Source: Welwitschia mirabilis
Lineage: Eukaryota; Gnetophyta; Gnetopsida; Welwitschiales
Reading direction: 5' to 3'
NCBI GenBank assembly: GCA_051453625.1
Contig: JBOZIK010000001.1
Span: 230,745,630 to 230,787,498, forward strand
DNA: 41,869 nucleotides
Below, piece after piece: positions 1 through 11,639 of the stretch. The translations under genes and the position numbers were made by a program. Under the pieces are notes generated by a model that searched no databases, was not told the origin of the DNA, and saw only the letters and a list, made by a program, of their open reading frames with translations. Each line of letters begins with the position of its first letter. The stretch's first letter is position 1.

Positions 1-1450
1 ATTGGTACAAAGAAGGTAAACAAAAGAAAGCATAGCTCAAGCATAATTGTTAAGATATAAGTATTTATCCAATATTTCATATGGCTATATTATAAGTTAC
101 TAAAAATAAGCAATAAGCTAGAGATCACTTATGTTACTTAACTACTAAGGTGAAAACACTTATAAGCATGCATAGTTGAAGTAAGCTAAGAAAAAAAAAG
201 GTAAAAGAAGTATTTATATAATTAAACACTAATTATAAATAATTAAAATTAAATATNNNNNNNNNNNNNNNNNNNNNNNNNNNNNNNNNNNNNNNNNNNN
301 NNNNNNNNNNNNNNNNNNNNNNNNNNNNNNNNNNNNNNNNNNNNNNNNNNNNNNNNNNNNNNNNNNNNNNNNNNNNNNNNNNNNNNNNNNNNNNNNNNNN
401 NNNNNNNNNNNNNNNNNNNNNNNNNNNNNNNNNNNNNNNNNNNNNNNNNNNNNNNNNNNNNNNNNNNNNNNNNNNNNNNNNNNNNNNNNNNNNNNNNNNN
501 NNNNNNNNNNNNNNNNNNNNNNNNNNNNNNNNNNNNNNNNNNNNNNNNNNNNNNNNNNNNNNNNNNNNNNNNNNNNNNNNNNNNNNNNNNNNNNNNNNNN
601 NNNNNNNNNNNNNNNNNNNNNNNNNNNNNNNNNNNNNNNNNNNNNNNNNNNNNNNNNNNNNNNNNNNNNNNNNNNNNNNNNNNNNNNNNNNNNNNNNNNN
701 NNNNNNNNNNNNNNNNNNNNNNNNNNNNNNNNNNNNNNNNNNNNNNNNNNNNNNNNNNNNNNNNNNNNNNNNNNNNNNNNNNNNNNNNNNNNNNNNNNNN
801 NNNNNNNNNNNNNNNNNNNNNNNNNNNNNNNNNNNNNNNNNNNNNNNNNNNNNNNNNNNNNNNNNNNNNNNNNNNNNNNNNNNNNNNNNNNNNNNNNNNN
901 NNNNNNNNNNNNNNNNNNNNNNNNNNNNNNNNNNNNNNNNNNNNNNNNNNNNNNNNNNNNNNNNNNNNNNNNNNNNNNNNNNNNNNNNNNNNNNNNNNNN
1001 NNNNNNNNNNNNNNNNNNNNNNNNNNNNNNNNNNNNNNNNNNNNNNNNNNNNNNNNNNNNNNNNNNNNNNNNNNNNNNNNNNNNNNNNNNNNNNNNNNNN
1101 NNNNNNNNNNNNNNNNNNNNNNNNNNNNNNNNNNNNNNNNNNNNNNNNNNNNNNNNNNNNNNNNNNNNNNNNNNNNNNNNNNNNNNNNNNNNNNNNNNNN
1201 NNNNNNNNNNNNNNNNNNNNNNNNNNNNNNTGATCACTTGGTCATAATCATCTATTAGTAGTCTATCATCACCAAGCAAAAAAGACCTCCTCATATCTCA
1301 TTATAACTTTTTGATGGATACTAATGGGAGAGGATAATATTTTATAATAAAATTATAAAAAAGCCTAAATAATTCCCTAGTAAAATAACACATCATTCCA
1401 ATAGATAAAAGGACATCATATGGATAATAAGAGTAAGAAGCTTACTTAGA
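1..1450. other. AT-rich sequence with a 974-base N-gap, no gene seen
   Basis: Bases 257-1230 are N. The readable flanks are AT-rich with no recognisable coding motif. The open frame spanning the gap is open only because N codons are not stops. By position, and from the neighbouring minus-strand LTR at 1622-2545, this could be the downstream part of that LTR, but I could not align it convincingly to the better copies. Confidence 0.5.
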
Positions 1451-1578
1451 ATGATGAGTAAGATCTTGATAATTAAAGATGATGAAGATCCATTCTTAAG
1501 AANNNNNNNNNNNNNNNNNNNNNNNNNNNNNNNNNNNNNNNNNNNNNNNNNNNNNNNNNNNNNNNNNNNNNNNNNNNN

Positions 1579-1617
<39 letters not shown>
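1579..1617. repeat. (AG)n microsatellite
   Basis: About 19 uninterrupted AG units directly follow an N-run at 1503-1578. The assembly gap probably hides more of the same repeat. The Glu-Arg repeat that it encodes in one frame is an artefact of the microsatellite. Confidence 0.95.
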
Positions 1618-1621
<4 letters not shown>

Positions 1622-2545
1622 AAAATGCACTTATATGAAACAAAGAAAAAGTATCTCCTTTATAGACGAGAGGAAAGGATCTTCATATATAGACAAACAA
1701 AGGCACATAGCTCAAGATTACAAGATCACATGATTTAGCATTGATAAGTGACATGAGTATTAAGTAACATTGAAGTATACAAAGAGATCATATTTATGAC
1801 TCATGCATCTAACTAGGGTGAGTAATATTCTTGTTTCAATTTATAAGTTTAATTACATGCACCATTTCCTCATGCTAGCTCTTTTTAATCCTTCATAGGC
1901 TTATGAGTAAGTTTAAGTCATTTAAGACATGAATAAAAGAATAAATGCACAAATCTTAAAATTGGCATGTGGCATAGTGACATAAACTTTTTAATTCTAA
2001 TAAACAAAGCAATGCGTATGCTATGAACAAAGTACCCTTACACATATCGAAAACATAAAAGTTATGATAGAGTAAATCTACTCATTTATCATTCTTCATT
2101 CTAGGTAAAACTGTATGTACTTGTTTAAATGATCATTTATTTCAAAATATATAAAATATATCAATCATATAAGACAAGAAAGAAAATATTTATTCATAAT
2201 ATAATACACATATCACATTTACCAAAAATATAAATGAGTAAACAGATGTAAAATATGTTATTATGTTCTCTTAAAACTTCCAATTTGTTAGTTTTATCAT
2301 GTGATTTTAATTCCTCACATAATGGAATTATGTAATTTTAAATGTTAGGATAGATTTTTTCATAAAACCTTTTAACATACGTTTTATCAATTTCATGGTA
2401 GATTATAAATATTACAAACTAAGTTTAATTTTAAATTAACATCTCATTTGACAAGGATCTTAAATAAGGATAATTAATCATTAAGTAAAAGCTTAATATA
2501 CTTAATGTTTAAGTAAAAAAGGATTACAAAATATGAGATATGACA
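1622..2545 (-). mobile_element. Diverged copy of long LTR family A (U3 part)
   Basis: Bases 1790-2110 align by eye with 19320-19600 of the better family A copy. The shared block includes a stretch with TCCTTCATAGGCT and a block ending in ACTCATTTAT. On the minus strand the LTR would start TGTCATATCTC at 2545. That resembles the TGTTATAACCC start of other copies and is preceded by a polypurine-like AAGTGGGAGAGAA (2558-2546). TATA-like sequences occur on the minus strand at about 1686-1691 and 1657-1667, at roughly the place expected for an LTR promoter. The rest of the LTR would lie left of this, in or beyond the N-gaps. Confidence 0.5.
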
Positions 2546-2635
2546 TTCTCTCCCACTTAGACTAATTCACTCCTGGGAATCAAGATAATTAATATTCAAG
2601 TAAATAAGGTTTACAAAATATAGGATATGATAGGT
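2470..2635. repeat. Imperfect direct duplication of an LTR-start sequence
   Basis: The block around 2483-2545 (AAGTAAAAAAGGATTACAAA then ATATGAGATATGACA) is repeated in diverged form at 2591-2632 (AAGTAAATAAGGTTTACAAA then ATATAGGATATGATA). The two lie about 90 bases apart. Either two LTR beginnings sit next to each other, or the LTR edge was locally duplicated. Confidence 0.45.
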
Positions 2636-3016
2636 TATTATTAAGAAAATTCATACTTATCACTAGATCCCACCACTTTTGTTTAAAATATGTACAGATA
2701 GTACTTATGGGTAGTGTATGCCTGAATATGAGTAGAAGTAAATCCTAGAATTATACCATGAAGGGCTTGAAGAAGATTATTTCTATGATAAGATAATTAA
2801 ACATAAATTTTTCCATGCAAGTTTTATTAGCTAACTTTTGTAATGATGTTTACAATTTTAGTTAAACATGTGAAATATACTAAAGAAGTGGACAATAAAT
2901 GAGATCAATTATCACTTTACTCCATTTTTAATGGTGAATTTTTTTATTATTGGGAAATTAATTTTATGAATCTTCTAGAAACTTCATCTTTTAGAAAATC
3001 CTCCATCCTAATATCC

Positions 3017-3820
3017 TATGAATGTGTGAGTGAGTAGGCCAAGGTAAGAGCTAGTTAGAGAAATGATGTAAAAACAGTTTTCTATTTTATCAAATTCCAT
3101 GCTTCTAGTGCATTTAAATTTCCAAGAGTATTATTTTATGATCAAGGGACATACTTCTTAAACAAAGTGATAAAAAAACTATTGGTCGAAAATGGTATAC
3201 AACATATGATAATAAATGCTTATCACCCATAAACTAATGGCCTTAAGTAAATGGATAAGTAAATTAAGATGTTATTTAGTAATTAGTTTAACACTTCATG
3301 GTTAGTTGGAATACAAAATTAAAGGAAGATATGGGCCTATAGGAACACCTTTAGGATAGCCTTAAGAAATAGTCCCTTTCAACTAGTTTATGGAAAATAA
3401 TATGTACTCCTTATAGAAATGGCTTTTAAGCCTTTAAAATTTGTTACCATCCTCAATTTATAAAATGATCAAAATATTATAGAGGATAGGATGAACAAAA
3501 TATAAGAGTTAGATGAGTTACATATGATAGTCTTATAAGTATAACATCTACAAAAGAATTACATGAAGCATCACTTTGACAAAAATAATAGAATAACCTA
3601 GAGATCTAGTACTTCTTTTTTACTCTAAATAATATTTTATGTATAAAAAACTTATCTTATGATTATTGGATCTTTTCAAGTGAGGATGAAATATGATAAT
3701 GTGGCAGTTCTTCTCTCAAAACTTGGGAAGGATAGCATATTCATTATTAATGAGTAAAGGCTTAAATTGCTCCATCATAAACGAATCATTGGGAAATAAT
3801 CTTGACTTCTGGAGGTTATT
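3017..3820 (+). pseudogene. Ty3/gypsy integrase relic (core and C-terminal part)
   Basis: One reading frame stays aligned to a plant gypsy integrase from 3017 to about 3800 despite roughly 17 stop codons and no detectable indel. Recognisable blocks are: an RNDVKTVFYFIKF-like core segment near 3055-3100; FPRVL then DQGTYFLNKVI at 3125-3172, holding the second Asp of the DDE triad; AYHP followed by a stop and TNG near 3217-3240; IWAYRNTF with SPFQLVYGK at about 3330-3390; an acidic ELDEL segment near 3505; and a C-terminal YDNVAVLLSKLGK with RLKLLHH near 3690-3780. Protease, RT and RNase H are not visible upstream, so this is a 5'-truncated fragment. The C-terminal layout resembles non-chromodomain plant gypsy lineages, but lineage assignment is uncertain. 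It has no coding capacity now. Confidence 0.85.
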
Positions 3821-3829
3821 ACCTTGGGA

Positions 3830-5094
3830 GAAAAAACTTCATAATCCTTGAAGATCCTTTTGGTGTTATTTAGCATTATAGGAGTACAAATTTTACTTTA
3901 TTATAGTTCCTATTTTAATAATACTGTTTTGATAATAATCAGACTATAGTTAGTAGAGTGTGCTAGACTTGTGCTTATTGTTTTCTTGTCATATTTTTCT
4001 ATCTTTTATTCTCTAATAAGTTCAAAATAATAAGTGATCACAATTTGTGAAATGGGATTCATCCTTGTATTTTATCTAACACATTCACAACATGACATAC
4101 CTTCCAATACCAATATCTAAAGCTCTAGTGTTATAGCTATTTGATGGGTATAAAATCCTCTCATTTGTGAATGAGAAAAATGTTTTTTAAAACTTTAATA
4201 AGAGGAAATTTAGGGTATGTCATGGTGTTTCATCATATTCCAAGATGTTCACATGCTAAAATTAACATCCTAAACAAGTATAATTAATCAATTTAGCATA
4301 AGGAGAAACATTAAATTAATGGTTTTATTATATATTAATGTTTGCTATCCTTTTTTTTCCTTTTTTAAATGAAATTATGGACTTCTCTGAACATAAGTAG
4401 GTATATTATAACCCTTGGAAAAACTATGCATAAATTGATCATATTCCAACACCAAATGATAGCATCACTACCCAGGACTACTGGCATCACCATCCTTTTA
4501 AGTAGATCATTGTAAAATCATGTTTCTACATTATTTTAGGGAACTAATCACATTTAACTTATGGTTTAAGTCATAATTAATCCATAATAAATATTTAAAC
4601 CTAACAACACATGGTAAAAGTATAAGACAACACGTCACAGTAACATGTAATGCAATGAGAATGATCACAATGAAGATACATGATATGGAATCCATTATAG
4701 CATCATTAGCAATTAGAGGACACATCAACATCATGTTTGCACAAAACGACAAAGATTATTTCTTTATGGTTACATTCCATATGTTTATAACTTTCTTCTT
4801 AAGTAATCCTCCAATGTAACCCCACTTATGTAACCCTCCATCTAAAACACAATGATAACACCTAATATAATCATAACTATAAGTCTTTTCTCATTTATGA
4901 AAGTTTCTTGAGAGCTCATTATAAATATCTTTAATTGGCTTAATGTGGAAGAAGATCTAAAGGTTAGAACATCATGATGCTCTAACACTCTTTCTTAGGG
5001 ATGAAATGATTTAAGAATAGTTGAGGAGTTGTTCTTCTTCTCCTCTTTCATTAATGTAATGTATAATTTATTTTATATTTTAATATAGAACTAG
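3830..5094. other. Unassigned AT-rich sequence downstream of the gypsy relic
   Basis: No coding motif was recognised. Its position just after an integrase C-terminus makes a 3' untranslated region or LTR plausible. A TATAAATA-like site at about 4919-4928 and a weak TGGTATAGTAA (compare plant initiator-tRNA primer sites) near 5590 could belong to such an LTR, but no LTR ends could be fixed. The short minus-strand frame at 4531-4752 shows no homology that I recognise. Confidence 0.4.
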
Positions 5095-5310
5095 TTTAAA
5101 CCCTTTTATTATTAATGCACATTTCAATTAATATTAGTAATATTTAGGCAGGTCTAGTTCTTGAATAGGTTTAAACCCTTTTCTTATTATTACACATTAA
5201 TTTGGCATTGATAATAATTAGGTATGACTAATTCTAAGTGTGTTTCATTCTTTCATTATTACAACATAATCATCTGGCATTAGTAATTTTTAGGTAAATC
5301 TTACCTAATT
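5095..5310. repeat. Tandem repeat, three diverged units of about 74 bp
   Basis: Units start at 5095, 5170 and 5243. The first two begin TTTAAACCCTTTT and the third TTTCATTCTTTC. Each then has a TTATTA/ACA block, a TTAGTAAT- or TTGATAAT-type block and TTTAGG or TTAGG. Unit lengths are 75, 73 and about 68 bp. Divergence indicates an old array. Confidence 0.75.
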
Positions 5311-6530
5311 TTAAATTTTAAGGATATAAGAATCACTAGAGTGAAGGAGGATAGTTGGAATAATTACTATATCCTTAGAGTATTTTCGTTCCTCTATGTC
5401 ATCAACTAAATATCACTCTTTTCTCTAAACTTTTAGATTTTTTTTTAAACTATAAGTTAAAGTATCTTGTATTCTTTTACTAAAATTACCACATATATTC
5501 TTATAAAAGAATGATTCTAAGTATAGACTCAGATGAATGTGGATCACTACAAAGCTACAATCAAATTTTCATGTCATTTCTAGGGATATATTGGTATAGT
5601 AATTTTTTTAAATGTACATTATTTTCTTATTGTAATTTTTTTAGTTAGTTTTTATTTTTCTAGTAGTGGATACTGGTTCTCTTTCTAGTGATACTCGAAC
5701 TCATTCTTTTCTCTTTTTTTTGTCTTTTCCTGTTCTTCCAACAGCAGGTACTAGTCCATTTCCAATAAAACTTTAAGTGATCCAATTTTTTTAGTTTGAT
5801 TATCTTTTCTAATAGCTAAAATTTCATTTTCATATTTGATATTTCATGTTTATAGGTGTAACAACTTTCCTGTAGATGAAATTAAACCTGACATTGTGAA
5901 TTTAAAGCCAAACTAAACTCTAAAATCTATGTGTTTTTAATTTTTGTAAATTTTTAAAAATTTTTAGATATGTTAGGTTTATTATCATTAATGCTTTTAC
6001 TCTGTGGCATACTATAGTGGGATGAATTCATCTCTTTGCTTATGACTAGTCTCAAAGCTCTTGATGTTTCTTTATCATGTCTTATGTGTACACTCTATCC
6101 TCATTTGTCTTAATGATGCTTTATCTTATCCATCTAATGTTCATGTTTCATTTCTTATTAAAACTTTTCAATTTTAAGGGGATAACTAAATCTAGTGGTC
6201 ATTGGATCCAGCGCTTATCAATAAGCCATACCTAGAATACTAGTGTGTCCTTAGTAAAGGATTGTGCTTGCTAGCTTAAACTAAGGATGCATGGTACCCT
6301 TGGTTATCTTAACTGAAAACTGATTTGTGATGTATCCTAGCCATGTCTTTTCACCCAGCTTATAGAGTTACATTTCACATGGGTAGAGTTACCTTCATAA
6401 AGCCAATTAAAAATACTTTCCTACCTTGATAGGTAAATCCAATAAGAATCATTCTTTGTTGCACTATTTATTATAAAATTAAATAATTAAACATATTTTT
6501 CATCCTTGATTGATAAATTAAAGGAGGTTC
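5311..6530. other. Unassigned AT-rich sequence
   Basis: No gene, RNA or protein motif was recognised. Bases 6180-6420 are somewhat less AT-rich than their surroundings. By position the stretch may belong to the same minus-strand LTR type as 6531-8122, but no internal match was found to prove it. Confidence 0.35.
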
Positions 6531-7214
6531 ATTCTTTATTGCATTAAGCTATTGCATCATTCCTATCAAGCTAGGGACACATTCTCAGAGAGTTGTCCTT
6601 GCAAAACCTATTGAACATACTTTTTATGTTTGATAGATAACTTCAAGAAGGATTGGACTTACTTGTATTAAACTATTCTAATATTCCCATCAAACCAAGA
6701 CATTTCCCTAGCTTTAGAAACATGCCTTTTAATCGATTGTGTTCCCTAATACCTTAATTCTGATTTCATGTTTCATGCTACATGCCAAGATCTTATTAAT
6801 GAGAATCTACAAGATTTTTTTTNNNNNNNNNNNNNNNNNNNNNNNNNNNNNNNNNNNNNNNNNNNNNNNNNNNNNNNNNNNNNNNNNNNNNNNNNNNNNN
6901 NNNNNNNNNNNNNNNNNNNNNNATCCTTTATTACATTAAGCTATTGCATCATTCCTATCAATCTAGCAACACATTCTCAGAGAGTTGTCCTTGCAAAACC
7001 TATTAAACATACTTTTTATCTTTGTTAGGTAAATTCAAGAAGGATTGGCCTTACTTGTATTAAACTATTCTAATATTCCCATCAAACCAAGATATTTTCC
7101 TAGCTTTAGAAACATGCCTTTTAATCGATTGTGTTCCCTAATACCTTAATTCTGATTTCATGTTTCTTGCTATGTGTCAATATCTTATTAATGAGAATCT
7201 ATACGATTTTTTTT
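6531..7214. repeat. Direct duplication of about 290 bp across a 100-N gap
   Basis: Bases 6531-6822 and 6924-7214 are near-identical (roughly nine bases in ten). Both contain CTATTGCATCATTCCTATCA, ACACATTCTCAGAGAGTTG and a block ending AATCGATTGTGTTCCCTAAT. The left copy stops at the start of the N-run 6823-6922 and the right copy starts just after it. The pair could be two LTRs with the interior missing in the gap, a tandem duplication, or a failed merge of overlapping contigs. Confidence 0.85.
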
Positions 7215-7522
7215 CTATGGCCTAATTTAGGCCTTAATCTAGTATTTGATGAATTGCCTTAACATTTTAGACCACTATTTGTTATGCATTACATTTTAAG
7301 GTGTTTCAACTTGGTCATTGCCTTATGTCATTCTATCAAACGTATTTGACCATATTGATAGGGCAACATTTTTAATTTCTATACTAGATACTTGCCGTAT
7401 AATAGCATTTTAGTTTCTCATTNNNNNNNNNNNNNNNNNNNNNNNNNNNNNNNNNNNNNNNNNNNNNNNNNNNNNNNNNNNNNNNNNNNNNNNNNNNNNN
7501 NNNNNNNNNNNNNNNNNNNNNN

Positions 7523-7595
7523 TCATTAATATCAAAATGTTTTACATAGTTTAGAAACCCTATTAATTAAAGCTTACAAAATGTGGGTTATAACA
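7523..7595 (-). mobile_element. 5' tip of another family A LTR
   Basis: Read on the minus strand from 7595, the sequence starts TGTTATAACCCACATTTTG. It continues with the same GTTTCTAAACTATG and CATTTTGATA blocks seen at the starts of the copies at 20217 and 26696. The rest of the element runs into the N-gap 7423-7522. The sequence right of 7595 belongs to a different LTR type, so this is probably a nested insertion. Confidence 0.75.
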
Positions 7596-8122
7596 TTATG
7601 TATATATGTTTGTGTATAATACTTTGGGGTGACATGTCATTTCAATATGTCATAATACTGTTTTTCTAGTTGAGTTGAATATTGTATTTCTGATGCATAA
7701 TTCTGCCCATATGCCATTAACATGGACTACCTTGATCTATCATACACTCATGCATATTGGTGAAAATGGGAATGAGGCCCAAGATAGAACTATGTATGGT
7801 CTGAACTCCTCTAGATGAGGATATGTAAGCATCGTTACTTGGCTGTGGACACAACCAATCATTCGACCATAACCCACACACTCCTCTGTGTTCCTAAATG
7901 AGGTTTCTAAATAACCATATGATTGGATGTAGTGCTAATCAGGTGAGCTATCCTCATTTGGTTCTCCTGAGGTGTATCCTGTGAGTGATTGAGAGGTAAG
8001 TCTCTTAGTTACAAACTAATTGATCCACTACAATAATTAATCATGTCATGTAAATCAATTTTTTTAAAAAAAATTCATGCTTTTTATGCTTCTTAAGTTC
8101 ATCCTAAGAGTGGGTTGTGACA
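7596..8122 (-). mobile_element. LTR fragment of a second retrotransposon family
   Basis: On the minus strand the segment starts TGTCACAACCCACTC at 8122. This is a TG-start of the kind seen in plant gypsy LTRs. It is clearly less AT-rich than its surroundings (7690-8010) and has no coding frame. It is interrupted at its left edge by the family A tip at 7595. It may continue left of the gap into 6531-7422, which has a similar character. Family identity is inferred only from the terminus and composition. Confidence 0.45.
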
Positions 8123-8507
8123 AAGTATTTCTCTTATAAAGGTGATTTGAACATAATATTATAATCATTTCCATATATCTTATTAGGAAAAGCCTTAAAT
8201 TTGTATGATACTTTAACTTAAAAATATATTATTGACCTTTTTACACTTATCATAGACATTACTTAAATAATACTTAAGGAATATAGACAAAGACAAAAAC
8301 ATAGCAAATCTAAGATTCTTAAGGTAAACATTAATAGTACTAGTTCAAAAATTCATTCAAAGATGGTAGAAGGTAAAAAGAAAAATCCTATGGTCACCCA
8401 TAAAACTGGATCAAATTGCACTTTTTAGAGAAGCATGTTAACCACTAATAGAAGTCATCATTTTGATCTAGTTAGAGAATATAAAATTAGATAAAAATGA
8501 ATTTAAT

Positions 8508-8660
8508 GGTCCTAACTAATTACCTCAATGGTAAATTTACTAAATGTAGGGGTCTTGGCTTCAAGCCCCATACTAGATGAGAATCATAGTTGAAGTTTTC
8601 ATAGGCCTAAGTGCCATTGGAAATTATGCTATACAACCTAATTCCTTAATCATTATCGTC
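8508..8660 (+). mobile_element. tRNA-derived SINE-like head
   Basis: The segment has a box A-like TTACCTCAATGG at about 8519-8530 and a box B-like GGCTTCAAGCCCC at 8557-8569. The spacing between them is about 38 bases, as in RNA polymerase III internal promoters. The 3' side does not pair back with the 5' side as a tRNA acceptor stem would, so this is not a tRNA gene. It is best read as the head of a plant SINE with about 90 bases of body. The SINE family is not identified. Confidence 0.5.
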
Positions 8661-8937
8661 TAAAAAATTAATTCAAAGATATTTTTAACATGATGTAAAT
8701 AATAAAGTAATAAATCTTAATGAAAATTAAAATTCATACTAATCATGATCTAAATGAAAATATGAAGTTAAAACATAATAAAATAGTTAGATATTTATAA
8801 AGAAATATAACATTATAATTTTTATACTTTAATATTGATAAATTGAACTTTAGCAAAACTATCCTCTATAAATGATGGATCTAACTTGAGCTTGAAATCA
8901 ACATCACGTCTTAAGAAGTTAAAACTTTAAAAAGGCA

Positions 8938-9667
8938 TGATAACTAATAAAGTTTCAAGGGAAATCAAGATAGAAGGACAAATAAGAAAAAATGAAAAAC
9001 AAACTTTCTTAATGAAATACAACTTTGTATTCTATGATGAATCCTTTTATAGACATAAATTGAGTGTTTAACAACCACATAATAAATATATAATAACATG
9101 ACATGACTCATACTATAGAAATAATAGTGCTAAGATAACTCTGATAAAACTAAAAATCATGTAAAAACAAGTACATGCATAACTAAAAACCTGTGAACAT
9201 AACTATAATAATTATTTTAATTGACATAAGACTAAAATAGTTCTTAATTCTAAACATTGCCTTTCTTAAGGCTATCTTTAATACCAAATAAGAAATGTGT
9301 AACAACTAATAAGATTTCAAAAGAAATGAAGATAAAAGAATAAACAAGGAAGAAAGATAAAAAATCTTGGTTAGTCAAATGCTATTTTGTATTCTTGATG
9401 TTCACAATGAATCATGACATTAATTACATGCATACATACATACACACCTACACCTTTTACATAAAGGACTTAAGTTTCAAATAATCACATAACAAGCACA
9501 TATAACATGACAAACAAACACTTCAAAACTACTAGTGATAAGATAACAATTACAAAACTAACAATCACATAAATATAAATACATGCATAACTAAAAACAT
9601 TAAAACATATTTATAATAATGATTTTAACTAACACAAGACTAAGAGAGATCTTAACTCTTAATAAAC
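8938..9667 (-). mobile_element. Miniature LTR element: two LTRs around a 41-bp interior
   Basis: Two direct copies lie at 8938-9256 (319 bp) and 9298-9667 (about 370 bp). Shared blocks include ATACATGCATAACTAAAAAC-type and ATAACATGACA-type sequences. On the minus strand the right copy is the 5' LTR and ends GTTGTTACA at 9298. The interior 9297-9257 contains GGTATTAAAGATAGCC, similar to the plant initiator-Met primer-binding site, then AAGAAAGGCAA, a short polypurine-like tract. The left copy then begins TGTTTAG at 9256. The left LTR carries a clear TATAAAAGG on the minus strand at about 9049-9057, degraded in the right copy. No coding capacity exists. No target-site duplication is visible. 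It could be a TRIM/SMART-type element or an internally deleted copia element. Confidence 0.65.
9271..9289 (-). promoter_or_regulatory. Primer-binding-site-like sequence
   Basis: Minus-strand TTTGGTATTAAAGATAGCC directly follows the 5' LTR end of the miniature element. It resembles the common plant TGGTATCAGAGCC primer site with several substitutions. Its position next to an LTR end supports the call. Confidence 0.55.
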
Positions 9668-10149
9668 CTATTAAATCAAGTAAGCCCAATCATATAATAA
9701 ATATCACTAGTTAAGTATATCTCAAAACAATTATTTTGTATAATAAATTGATCACAATTTAAGGGGATATCTTGTTTAATATGTCAAGATATCTATCATG
9801 AACTTTTATAAGATGTATCTTAGAAAGGTCTAATTACTTATAATACTATTTTCCTTACTCATGGATTATATATACCATGAAGAGTTAAGTTATGATCCAT
9901 GATTTTTTATAGTATATGTCCTTATTATCTCTTCGTTTATTATTACTTATTGTATGTTTATTATTTATAGGATAATTTTAAGTTATATTTTATATGATAT
10001 TAAACATTTATCATATGTACGTGACTAACTTATATATTGCATAGCTTTATTACATAATAATTATTAAGAAAAATAATAAATAAAATATTAATCATATGAT
10101 ATATTAATAAACTGTAATTACAATAATAACTTAGTCTTATTATACAATT

Positions 10150-11620
10150 TATTCTAATTATATAGGTTTAATTTATTATGGTACTTAATAAATTTTTAAT
10201 GAACTAGTGGCTTTGTAAATACATTTGCAATATTATCCTACATGAAAATATATAATATTATTCTCTACATCTTTCCCTAAGGTCTGAAGCTAGTTATTGA
10301 TATATTTAATTTCTTTACTATGAGTAGGATACTTTACTACATGGCTAGTAATGTTATTATCATAGTTTATTATGATTAGTAAATAAATTATAGCATTAAG
10401 ATCATACAATATATACTACAAACGTAAAATTTCTATTATTAATTCATTTATATATCTATGCTTAAACTTCATTGAGGAACTAAAAATATGAACTTAACTT
10501 ATGCCTTTCTAGGATGCATGTTATGTGTCTAGAAATATCATGTATTTAATATAAGATATTCTAATTAGCTTATCCATTTTGTGATCAATATTCACACAAG
10601 TACATAGTTCAATAGAGGATTTTTTAACTTCTAATCCATAACTATATGATCAATTTAGATATTGTAATACTTTTATTAAAGATATTATGTTTCATATTTC
10701 AGTTTTGTATTAGGGTAAATAAATAATATTAACCACATAGTTGATATTTTTGAATTATATTAGAAAAATATTGTAATTCCTAATAATTTACTTATAATAA
10801 GTTAGATCAAAATATTTTTATCTATTTTAACTAGATCAATTTCAAGTTCACACATTGTGTTGTTGGATCTTATAATTTAAATGGAGTACTTTGTATAAAT
10901 GTTTCATTAATACTTCTATTGGGTTACATGTTTCCTATATATAATAGTTTTCATTATTTTCATGTCTTAGGTAATGATGTATAAGATTTATGTATGATAT
11001 CTCAAAGGTTAAAATTATCAGTCTTGTACATATACGATGTCTAGGTATGTTAATTAGAGATCATGTAGATGGAAAGCAACTACTTCACTTAACTTACCAT
11101 TTTTGAATTTATAAATGGATTTACATCCAATAGGGATTATTGAAGTTGATAAGTCAGTAGTAAATATCGCATATTGTGTACTATGTTATTAGTATCTTTT
11201 GATTTCATTAATGCTCTTATTTAGTTTACACATGGAATTTAAAGGTATGTTACATCCTTATAGATATTTCATATATATTTCTTTGTTTAGTCTACAATAT
11301 AATAATTACACTTTATGACCCAAGATGCATTATCATCTAGAAGGTTTTCATTCTAGTCATGGCTAAACATATCTTATTGTAGTTAATATCACTTTTTTTG
11401 TTACATTTTTGAAAAAATATGAACTTTATGATTTGATAAGATTCCATCTACATTGCATTTTATGATAAGTTATCACTTTGATCACATATTCTTGTTATTT
11501 ACTAACTCAAAAAAAACTTTCCATATTGCTCTATTTAGCATTACCTTCTATTCTTGGTCCATTATTGTTGTCCAATGAGGTGGCTTGAGAGAATTATGTA
11601 TATCTTTTTAGTAGTTTAAA
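10150..11620 (-). pseudogene. Ty1/copia reverse transcriptase and RNase H relic
   Basis: Reading the minus strand from right to left, copia RT starts near 11595 (HWTTIMDQE, stop, KVMLNRAIW). It continues with KCNVDGI and HKVHIF near 11460-11420, INYNKI and MTRMKTF near 11390-11345, and ends near 11200 with YMKYL and MCKLNKSI. A second RT-like start (PIGCKSIYKFKNG) lies at about 11135-11095. This means either rearrangement or two fused copia fragments. RNase H sequence follows at about 10360-10180 and ends DNIANVFTKPLV (10235-10195), the usual copia C-terminal ADxxTK motif. There are several stops and at least two frameshifts. The integrase domain was not confirmed further right. Confidence 0.8.
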
Positions 11621-11639
11621 ATATTAAATCATGTATATA

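Noticed and set aside
233-1294. 353-codon minus-strand open frame
   Set aside because: Nearly all of it is N. Only about 20 real codons remain at one end and 6 at the other.
8508-8579. True tRNA gene
   Set aside because: Boxes A and B are present, but the 3' end cannot pair with the 5' end to form an acceptor stem.
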